DNA of 64,000 nt from CAYTEO01 sp964436825. Its GTDB lineage: Bacteria; Krumholzibacteriota; Krumholzibacteriia; LZORAL124-64-63. A program made the position numbers and the translations under genes. Location of the stretch: NCBI GenBank assembly GCA_964436825.1, contig CAYTEO010000001.1, forward strand, positions 1 to 64,000, in the 5' to 3' direction. Shown piece by piece: positions 57,884 through 64,000 of the stretch. The notes below the pieces were generated by a model. That model did no database searches. It saw only the letters and a list, made by a program, of their open reading frames with translations, and was not told the DNA's origin. The stretch's first letter is position 1. The number at the start of each line of letters is the position of its first letter.

Positions 57884-58847
57884 CGCCGGTCCGGTCCGCG
57901 GGGGCGATGATCTCCCGCACCATGTACTCGCTCTCGGGGTGTCGTCCCGCCACGACGAGCTCGGCCAGCAGGCCGAGGCTGATGAACTGGACGGCCATCA
58001 GCACGAGGGTCACCCCCAGCAGCATCAGCGGGCGGATCCGCAGCCCGTGGCCGGTCAGCCACCAGCCGAGGAACCAGGCCATGATCCCGCCGCCGACCGC
58101 CAGCAGGGCCACGCCGATGCGGCCGAACAGGTGCAGGGGCGAGGTGCCGCGGGAGGTCAGGAAGAGCATGGTCAGCAGATCCAGGAACCCGTTGAGGAAG
58201 CGGGCCAGACCGTACTTCGTCGTCCCGTACTTGCGGGGGTGGTGGCGGACGGGCAGCTCGGTGACGCGGAAACCGCCCCGGTGGACCAGGGCGGGGATGA
58301 ACCTGTGCAGTTCCCCGTAGAGGCGGACGGCGGCCAGTGCCTCGCGGCGGTAGGCCTTCAGGCCGCAGTTGAAGTCGTGGAGCCGCAGGCCGACGGCCCG
58401 GCTGGTCACCAGGTTGAACAGGCGCGAGGTCTGGTTCTTGACGAAGCCGTCCTTGCGATCCTGCTTCCAGCCGGAGACCAGGTCGTACCCCTCCTCCAGC
58501 TTGGCCAGCAGCCGCGGGATCTCGGCCGGGTCGTCCTGCAGGTCGGCGTCCATGGTCACGACGTAGCGTCCCTGCGCGCGCTGGAAGCCGGCCGACAGGG
58601 CCGCCGCCTTGCCGAAATTCCGGGAGAAGCGGATCCCCCGCACGGCCGGGTACCGGTCGGCGAGGCTGCGCAGGACCGCGGGCGTGTCGTCGCGGCTGCC
58701 GTCGTCGATGATCCAGACCTCGTGGTTCAACCCCAGCGGAGCGACCGCCGCCTCGATCCTCTCGACGAGTTCGGGCAGGGATTCCGCCTCGTTGTAGGCC
58801 GGGATGACGATCGACAGATCGCACCCGGCTGATCGCTCACGCCCCAT
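57873..58847 (-). CDS. Polyprenyl-phosphate glycosyltransferase (DPM1/GtrB/ArnC-like)
   Basis: The 324 residues have an N-terminal GT2 domain (SIVIPAYNEAESLPELVERI, IIDDGSRDDTPAVLR, MDADLQDDPAEIPRLL, DFNCGLKAYRREAL, HRGGFRVTELPVRH) and two C-terminal membrane helices (GVALLAVGGGIMAWFLGWWL, LGVTLVLMAVQFISLGLLAE). This layout is typical of enzymes that load a sugar from a nucleotide donor onto undecaprenyl phosphate. It is a second such enzyme beside the 53693-54400 gene, with different architecture. The ATG at 58847 overlaps the epimerase end. Confidence 0.92.
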   Translation of the reverse strand: MGRERSAGCDLSIVIPAYNEAESLPELVERIEAAVAPLGLNHEVWIIDDGSRDDTPAVLRSLADRYPAVRGIRFSRNFGKAAALSAGFQRAQGRYVVTMDADLQDDPAEIPRLLAKLEEGYDLVSGWKQDRKDGFVKNQTSRLFNLVTSRAVGLRLHDFNCGLKAYRREALAAVRLYGELHRFIPALVHRGGFRVTELPVRHHPRKYGTTKYGLARFLNGFLDLLTMLFLTSRGTSPLHLFGRIGVALLAVGGGIMAWFLGWWLTGHGLRIRPLMLLGVTLVLMAVQFISLGLLAELVVAGRHPESEYMVREIIAPADRTGDAD

Positions 58848-59880
58848 GACTGCGCTGTCTCCTCTGGACGGCCCACCGAACCTCCTCCCGCAGCCCGTCG
58901 CGGAAGGGGGTCGTGGCCCTGTACCCCAGTTCGGCTGCGATGCGGGAGGGGTCGGCCCAGGTATCGTGGACGTCGCCCTTCTCCCGCTCGCGGTACTCGA
59001 TCCGCACCGTGACCTCCGGGGCCGAAACGGCCAGCAGGTCCTGCAGGATCTCCAGCGCCTCGGCCAGGGAGATCCGCGCCCCGCCGCCGACGTTGTAGAC
59101 GGCCCAGCGGCGCGGTGTGGCCACGGCCAGCAGGTTGGCCCGCACGGCGTCGGCCACGAAGGTGAAGTCGCGCGTCTGGCTCCCGTCGCCGTAGACGATC
59201 CACGGCCGCCCGTCCAGGGCCGCGTCGATGAACTTGCGGAACGCCATGTCCGGCCGTTGCCGCGGCCCGTAGACGGTGAAGTAGCGCAGGCTCGTCGTCG
59301 GCACGCCGAAGTTCCCGCTGTACAGGACACAGAGATGCTCCGCCGCCAGCTTGGTCACCCCGTAGGGCGAGAACGGCTGCGGCAGGGCGGTCTCGGCCAC
59401 GGGCAGGTCCTCGCGGTCGCCGTAGACGGAGCTGGAGCTGGAGTAGACGAACCGCTCCAGGGTCGCGGCGACCTCGGGATGGCGGCACGCCTCCAGCAGG
59501 TGCTGGGTCGCCAGCACGTTCCGGTCGGTGTATTCCCGGAAGTGCCCTCCCCAGCTGGCCCGCACGCCGGCCTGGGCGGCCAGGTGGAAGACGAAGCGCC
59601 GGCCCCGCAGCAGCTCGACGGCGTCGAGATCCAGCAGGTCGCGCTCCAGGAAGGTGAAGCCGTCGCGCCCGGCCAGGGCCGCCAGGTTCTCCCGCTTCAG
59701 TCCCGGATCGTAGTAGTCGGTCAGGCAGTCGACTCCGGTGACCTGGCAGCCGCGATCGAGGAGGGCCTCGGCCAGGTGGCTGCCGATGAAGCCGGCACAA
59801 CCGGTCACGACGACCGGCGTCCCCGGTGCCAGGAGCTCGGCCAGCCGCTGCTGCACCGCCGAACGCGCGTCATCGTTCAT
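58837..59880 (-). CDS. NAD-dependent sugar epimerase (UDP-glucuronate/glucose 4-epimerase-like)
   Basis: This extended short-chain dehydrogenase of 347 residues interconverts nucleotide sugars. It has the NAD loop GCAGFIGSHLAEALL (the TGxxGFIG pattern), TDYYDPGLKRENL as in UDP-glucuronate 4-epimerases, HLAAQAGVR, SSSSSVYGD, catalytic YxxxK in SPYGVTKLAAEHL, and TVYGPRQRPDMAFRKF. The exact substrate is not set by sequence. The ATG at 59880 lies within the 3' end of the DUF2723 gene. It feeds sugar donors to the adjacent transferases. Confidence 0.9.
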   Translation of the reverse strand: MNDDARSAVQQRLAELLAPGTPVVVTGCAGFIGSHLAEALLDRGCQVTGVDCLTDYYDPGLKRENLAALAGRDGFTFLERDLLDLDAVELLRGRRFVFHLAAQAGVRASWGGHFREYTDRNVLATQHLLEACRHPEVAATLERFVYSSSSSVYGDREDLPVAETALPQPFSPYGVTKLAAEHLCVLYSGNFGVPTTSLRYFTVYGPRQRPDMAFRKFIDAALDGRPWIVYGDGSQTRDFTFVADAVRANLLAVATPRRWAVYNVGGGARISLAEALEILQDLLAVSAPEVTVRIEYREREKGDVHDTWADPSRIAAELGYRATTPFRDGLREEVRWAVQRRQRSHGA

Positions 59881-62584
59881 GCTGCCCGTTCCCTCCCGTG
59901 GTCCCCGGGTCGGAGCCGCCGTCGCCCTGCTCCCGCTCCATCTCGGCGAGGGCCCGTTCCATGGCGGGGTCCTCCTGCCCGAAACGCTCCCGCCACGCCT
60001 CCGCGATGGCGCGACACCCCTGCAGATCGGCACGGTAGCGGGCCAGCTTGAACAGCATCCGGTACGGGAGCGGATCTCCGGGGTCCGCCGCCCGGCGGCG
60101 CTGCAGCCAAGCCTCGGCCAGGGAGTCGGCGCCCGCCGTGTAGAGGGTCTCGACGACCTGGCCGACGGTCCGTTCCTCGTCCAGCTGCGGGATCCGCCCG
60201 TGGATGGCGTCGAGATGGGCCAGGGCGGCAGCCGGCCGGTGGCGCTCGATCAGCAGCAGGGGATAGATGTCGGCGACCATGGGGAAGGTCGGGTCGAAGC
60301 TGCGGGCCATCTCGAAGGCCGCCTCGGCCTTGCCCAGGACGTGCTGGTAGAGGGAGTCGTCCTCGACGGGGATGGTCCGGGCCTGCTGCAGCATGGCGTA
60401 GCCGGCGCGGATCATGCCGGCCGGGTAGTTGCCCATGAGGTTGCTGGTCGTCGTGTCGAAGAAGACGTCCCGGCGGCGCTCGCCGTCGTCGGTGTAGAGG
60501 CCCTCGAACTCCCAGGTGCGACCCTCGCCGGCGAGCTGGGCGGGATCGCCCGCCAGCAGCGGCGCGGGATCCAGGCTGTTGAGCTCGGCGAAGCGGCGGC
60601 GACGGCGGTCGCTGTCCCCGGTCAGGACCGCCCGGTAGTCGTAGACGCCGTACGCGTTGGCCAGCAGGCGCTCGGGATCGACGGTAGGGTTGCCGTCCTG
60701 CGACGCCCTGCCGGTGAAGCGGTAGGCCAGTCCCTCCATCCGCAGCATCCCGTAGTAGCGCTTCATGTTCTCCTGCGGGATCGTCACGGCGAAGTAGACC
60801 GGTCGCCGCCCGGCGTTCTGCAGGATGTTGTGGACCACGTAGTCCTTGACCATCAGGTACTCGCGCCTGCCGGTCTCGGGGTCCTCGTAGATGACCGGCC
60901 GCAGTTCCTCCAGCTCGCGGTCGCTGTAGGAGATCTTCACGGTGGGCGGGTAGCGCTTGAGCTGCTTGTTGTACCAGGCCAGGTTGACCAGGCTCAGGTT
61001 GACGATGGAGACGTCCTTGCGGAAGCCCTCCACCTGCTGGAGGTACCAGACCGGGAAGGTGTCGTTGTCGCCGTTGGTGAACAGGATGGCGTCGTGGTCC
61101 AGGCCGGCCAGCATGTTCCAGGCGTACTCCCGCGGCGCCCAGTTCAGGTGGCGGTCGTGCTCGAACCACTTGGTGTGGCCGGGCACGAGCAGCGGCAGCG
61201 CGGCGACCAGCACCAGGGCGCCGGCGACGACCTTGACGACCGGGCCGATGCGCACCGCCGCGGCCCCGCTCCGCGCGACCGCATCGCGACCCTTCTCCAG
61301 CAGGGGACCGGCCAGGTACCGCAGCAGGGCGGCGGCGCCGATCCCGATGAAGACGGCGAAGTAGAGGAAGCCGGCGAAGAAGAAGTAGTCGCGGTCACGG
61401 ACCTCGTGGTCGGTGAAGTTCAGGTAGACGTTCAGGATGTCGGCGTTGATCAGGTAGTTGACCAGGATCAGCCACGCCAGAGGCCGGGCGCGCAGCAGGG
61501 CGTGGACGGCCCCCAGCAGTCCCAGGAAGACCGGCACCAGGAAGTTCAGCCAGCGGGCACCGCCGCCCAGGCGCGGGTCCAGGAAGGTGAACTGCTGGAC
61601 GAGGTAGTGGTAGTAGTAGCCGATCTGCCAGAGGAAGTCGGCCTTGCGCTGGAAGGGGTTCATGGGCGGATACTGCTCCCGCCGCAGGACCTCCATGAGG
61701 GTGGCGAAGTTGTCCGGCTGCGACTGGTTGATGGCCGGGTCCAGCCCGGCGCGGATCAGCAGGTAGATGTGGACCGACAGGCCGAGCAGGAACAGCCCGC
61801 CCCCGATCAGGACCAGCGGCTTGCCGCCGTGGGCCCGCACCAGGGCCCAGGCCGCCAGGGCGACCACGGCTCCGACGAGGACGAAGTCGTCCTTGATCAT
61901 GGTCGAGACCATGAACAGGCCGAGCACGGCGCCCAGGCCGAGCAGGTCGAGGACCTCGATCCGGCGCTCCCTGGCCAGCAGGACCAGGACGAAGATCCCG
62001 GGGAAGACGAGCAGCGTTCCCAGGTGGAACCCGACGCCGAGGCCCAGCAGGTAGATCATCAGCAGCAGCAGCCGGTTGCTCGCCTCCCGGCGGCGCACGT
62101 CGTACCACTTCAGGGCCAGCCAGGTCAGGAAGGTGATCATGAACGCCGCCAGGCCGTAGACCTCGGCCTCGATGGCGTTGTTCCAGAAGGTGTGGCTGAA
62201 GGTCAGCATCAGGGCGCCGACCAGCCCCCCGGCATGGGGCAGCCACCCCGCGTCGGGATCGGCCCGGCGGGCCAGCCGGACGATGACCAGGTAGGTGAAC
62301 ATGACCGCCAGGGCGCTGAAGAACCCGGACATGGCGTTGACGGCCCTGGCCGTGCTGCCCAGCACCGGTGCCAGCAGCAGGTCGAAGCAGCGGCCCACCA
62401 GGACGTACAGGGGCGTGCCGGGCTGGTGGGGGATCCCCAGGATGTGGCTGGTGGTGATGAACTCGCCGCAGTCCCAGAAACTGAGCGTCGGCGCCATCGT
62501 CAGCAGGTAGACGATCCAGGCGAGCAGGAAGACGCCGCCGGCCAGCCGGGGCGTCCACCGATCCTGTCGAGTCGTCGTGGGCAT
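59870..62584 (-). CDS. DUF2723 family membrane glycosyltransferase
   Basis: The 904 residues have about 12 membrane helices (residues 10-440) and a long extracytoplasmic/TPR-like C-terminus (450-904). The DUF2723 core is DCGEFITTSHILGIPHQPG, then AIEAEVYGLAAFMITFL and GFHLGTLLVFPGIFVLV. DUF2723 proteins are a GT-C group found mainly in Bacteroidetes and relatives; some are linked to protein O-mannosylation. The ATG at 62584 is preferred over 62593 because GAGG lies nine bases upstream. Mutual overlap with the epimerase suggests coupled synthesis. Confidence 0.85.
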   Translation of the reverse strand: MPTTTRQDRWTPRLAGGVFLLAWIVYLLTMAPTLSFWDCGEFITTSHILGIPHQPGTPLYVLVGRCFDLLLAPVLGSTARAVNAMSGFFSALAVMFTYLVIVRLARRADPDAGWLPHAGGLVGALMLTFSHTFWNNAIEAEVYGLAAFMITFLTWLALKWYDVRRREASNRLLLLMIYLLGLGVGFHLGTLLVFPGIFVLVLLARERRIEVLDLLGLGAVLGLFMVSTMIKDDFVLVGAVVALAAWALVRAHGGKPLVLIGGGLFLLGLSVHIYLLIRAGLDPAINQSQPDNFATLMEVLRREQYPPMNPFQRKADFLWQIGYYYHYLVQQFTFLDPRLGGGARWLNFLVPVFLGLLGAVHALLRARPLAWLILVNYLINADILNVYLNFTDHEVRDRDYFFFAGFLYFAVFIGIGAAALLRYLAGPLLEKGRDAVARSGAAAVRIGPVVKVVAGALVLVAALPLLVPGHTKWFEHDRHLNWAPREYAWNMLAGLDHDAILFTNGDNDTFPVWYLQQVEGFRKDVSIVNLSLVNLAWYNKQLKRYPPTVKISYSDRELEELRPVIYEDPETGRREYLMVKDYVVHNILQNAGRRPVYFAVTIPQENMKRYYGMLRMEGLAYRFTGRASQDGNPTVDPERLLANAYGVYDYRAVLTGDSDRRRRRFAELNSLDPAPLLAGDPAQLAGEGRTWEFEGLYTDDGERRRDVFFDTTTSNLMGNYPAGMIRAGYAMLQQARTIPVEDDSLYQHVLGKAEAAFEMARSFDPTFPMVADIYPLLLIERHRPAAALAHLDAIHGRIPQLDEERTVGQVVETLYTAGADSLAEAWLQRRRAADPGDPLPYRMLFKLARYRADLQGCRAIAEAWRERFGQEDPAMERALAEMEREQGDGGSDPGTTGGNGQHER

Positions 62585-62672
62585 GCTCTTCATCCTCGTC
62601 GTTCCGGTTGCCGTACAGCCATGGCCGCGGCGAACCTAGCACATGGTGAGCAGGAGCAACAAGAACGGGTCG

Positions 62673-63659
62673 TCATCGGTTCCCGTCCCGCCCGGTCCGG
62701 GCGGTTTGCACCTCCCCCAGCAGGAACAGGACGCCACCGGCCAGGCTGACGATGAGCTGGATGGCGAAGGCCACCAGCTCGATGGCCACCGCGGAGCCGC
62801 CGTCGGCCACGATCCCCGCGGCGACGAACAGGTCGGCAGCCGCCGTCTCCCGCAAACCGATCCCGTTGATGCTCACCGGCAGGGTGATCAGGATCCCCAG
62901 CACCGGCACCAGGGCCAGCAGCAGCAGGGCGCGCTGCCCGTCCAGATCGAATCCCAGCGCCCGGGCCGCCAGCAGGTGGGTCGCGACCCGCAGCAGCTGC
63001 ACCAGCAGCGCGAACAGGAACAGGGCGGCCAGCCGTCCCCAGCGGCGGCCGTGGACCCGCAGGGCGTCGTCGATCCGGACGAACCGGTCCCGCCATCCCG
63101 GCCACGGCAGCATCCGGACGAGCCGCCCGACCGGGCCCGACAGGGCCGGGGTCAGCAGCAGGGGCAGCAGCAGCAGGATCCCGCCCAGGACCACCGCGAG
63201 CGGCATGACCGGCAGGGCGGCCGCGCCGCTGCGGGCCCCCCAGGCGACGGCGATCAGCCCCAGCATGGCCAGCGCCCCCAGTCCCAGCAGCCGGTCGACC
63301 AGGGTCGCCCCGAAGACGACCGCCGTGCGGCCCTCGCGCCGTCCCAGGTCCAGGACCTTGACGGCGTCGCCGCCCACGTTGGCCGGCAGGAAGTTGTTGA
63401 AGAAGAGGCCCACCAGGTAGAGGCGCCACAGCGCGGCGCGGGGAGCGTGGATCCCGGCCCCTGCCAGCAGCCAGGTCCACTGCTGGGCGCCGCCCAGGAC
63501 GGAGACGGCGAAGACGCCGACGGCCGCCAGCAGCCAGCCCGCCTGGAGGCGGCCGGACAGCTCGGCGAAGGTCGCCGCCAGGTCGTACCGCCGCAGCAGC
63601 AGCGCGACCAGCAGCGCGCTGACCCCCGCGCGCAGCAACCAGCTCCCGCGAAAGTTCAT
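62673..63659 (-). CDS. AglD/LPG-synthase-type (UPF0104) polytopic membrane protein
   Basis: The 328 residues form about eight membrane helices with GLFFNNFLPANVGGDAVKVL, FGATLVDRLLGLGALAML, and NGIGLRETAAADLF, the three motifs that define the lysylphosphatidylglycerol-synthase TM / AglD family. Members act in lipid or lipid-linked sugar handling. With the neighbours it may process or flip lipid-linked sugars. The ATG at 63659 overlaps the GT4 stop as ATGA. Confidence 0.85.
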   Translation of the reverse strand: MNFRGSWLLRAGVSALLVALLLRRYDLAATFAELSGRLQAGWLLAAVGVFAVSVLGGAQQWTWLLAGAGIHAPRAALWRLYLVGLFFNNFLPANVGGDAVKVLDLGRREGRTAVVFGATLVDRLLGLGALAMLGLIAVAWGARSGAAALPVMPLAVVLGGILLLLPLLLTPALSGPVGRLVRMLPWPGWRDRFVRIDDALRVHGRRWGRLAALFLFALLVQLLRVATHLLAARALGFDLDGQRALLLLALVPVLGILITLPVSINGIGLRETAAADLFVAAGIVADGGSAVAIELVAFAIQLIVSLAGGVLFLLGEVQTARTGRDGNR

Positions 63660-64000
63660 CCGCCAACCTCCCACTCGCCGGCCACGACCTGGTCGAACAG
63701 CGCCAGCGACTCCCGCGCGCAGCGCTCCCAGCTGAAGCGCTCGGACCACCGGCGCGCCTGCCCGCTCATCCTTCGCCACCGGTCGCTGTCGCGCAGCAGC
63801 GCCAGGGCGGCCCCGGCCATCGCCTCCGGGTCTCCGTAGGGTACCAGCATGCCGGTCTCCCCGTCGCGGACCGAGTCGCGCAGGCCGGGACTGTCGGCGG
63901 CCACGGTCGGCAGGCCGCAGCAGGCCGCCTCGATGACGGTCAATCCCCACCCCTCCTTGGGACTGGGGTTGAGGAACAGCCTGGCGCGGTGGAGGATTCC
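63656..64000 (-). CDS. Family 4 glycosyltransferase (N-terminus beyond window)
   Basis: The visible 114 codons are the C-terminal part of a GT-B glycosyltransferase of family 4. The frame is open to the window edge, so the N-terminus is missing. The donor-binding segment LFLNPSPKEGWGLTVIEA has the ExxxGLTxIEA pattern with a conserved Glu; ACCGLPTVAADSPGLRDSV, GMLVPYGDPEAMAGA and the final SWERCARESLALF helix follow. It most likely adds a hexose to the lipid-linked glycan. Confidence 0.88.
   Translation of the reverse strand, partial: GILHRARLFLNPSPKEGWGLTVIEAACCGLPTVAADSPGLRDSVRDGETGMLVPYGDPEAMAGAALALLRDSDRWRRMSGQARRWSERFSWERCARESLALFDQVVAGEWEVGG

Noticed and set aside
59738..62749. A 1003-codon open frame on the plus strand antisense to the DUF2723 gene.
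   Set aside because: Its composition is Gln/Gly/Val/Asp-rich with no recognisable domain, while the opposite strand encodes a clear DUF2723 protein. Long antisense frames are expected where third positions are almost all G or C.
1..64000. tRNA or rRNA genes, CRISPR arrays, insertion sequences, attachment sites, phage genes.
   Set aside because: I read the intergenic gaps on both strands and saw no cloverleaf, repeat-spacer array, transposase motif or terminal inverted repeats. Base composition is uniform apart from short promoter regions.

Overview
The window is a 64 kb stretch of very GC-rich bacterial chromosome. It is densely packed: most neighbours on the same strand overlap by 1-11 bases or sit less than 30 bases apart, and no gap without a gene exceeds 300 bases. 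I saw no rRNA, tRNA, insertion sequence, prophage or CRISPR array. The organism is a diderm: it has DsbD, a Lipid II and undecaprenol cycle, a MurE with the DNPR motif expected for meso-diaminopimelate, and a surface-glycan locus. A secreted beta-propeller protein with a C-terminal FlgD/type-IX-like tail, a DUF2723 membrane glycosyltransferase, FG-GAP repeats and a PASTA-bearing FtsI together suggest a GC-rich lineage of the FCB group (Krumholzibacteriota- or Eisenbacteria-like). That placement is inference from gene content; no marker phylogeny was possible.

Layout. 1-9.6 kb (minus): housekeeping genes in the order valS, rodZ-like, uvrB, nadC, birA, coaX, then a secreted alpha/beta-hydrolase cut by the window edge. 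9.75-12.5 kb (plus): a membrane PDZ-GAF-PP2C (RsbU-like) phosphatase, followed by a hairpin, a 21-codon micro-ORF and a strong intrinsic terminator. 12.5-16.7 kb (minus): an FG-GAP protein, then a thiol-redox operon dsbD-trxA-tlpA plus an oversized GroES-like gene. 16.8-26.6 kb: mixed genes including an RpoD-like sigma factor, DUF4139, a single-domain response regulator, uppP, a TPR protein, recG and rpmB. 26.6-46.7 kb (minus): a long dcw cluster in the order mraZ, STAS, rsmH, ftsL, ftsI, murE, murF, mraY, murD, ftsW, murG, murC, ftsQ, ftsA, ftsZ, TPR, TPR-parvulin. 46.9-64 kb (minus): a surface-glycan/glycosylation locus with a flippase, FemAB-like transferase, secreted propeller protein, several GT2 enzymes, YfhO and DUF2723 membrane enzymes, a sugar epimerase, an AglD-like membrane protein and a partial GT4.

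How it works together. The dcw cluster makes Lipid II (MurC-F, MraY, MurG) and the division machine (FtsL, I, W, Q, A, Z). It appears to be driven by a near-consensus promoter at 46796-46824 with three MraZ-type boxes just downstream, and ftsZ has a second promoter. UppP recycles the undecaprenyl carrier that both peptidoglycan and the surface-glycan locus need. Ten promoter candidates share a TTG-type -35 element and an exact 17-base spacer, consistent with the RpoD-like sigma factor type encoded here.

The least expected elements are the RNA hairpin/micro-peptide/terminator cassette at 12.3-12.54 kb, a GT2 enzyme fused to a degenerate sugar-phosphotransferase half (51661-53682), a STAS gene inside the dcw cluster, and TPR/parvulin genes coupled to ftsZ.
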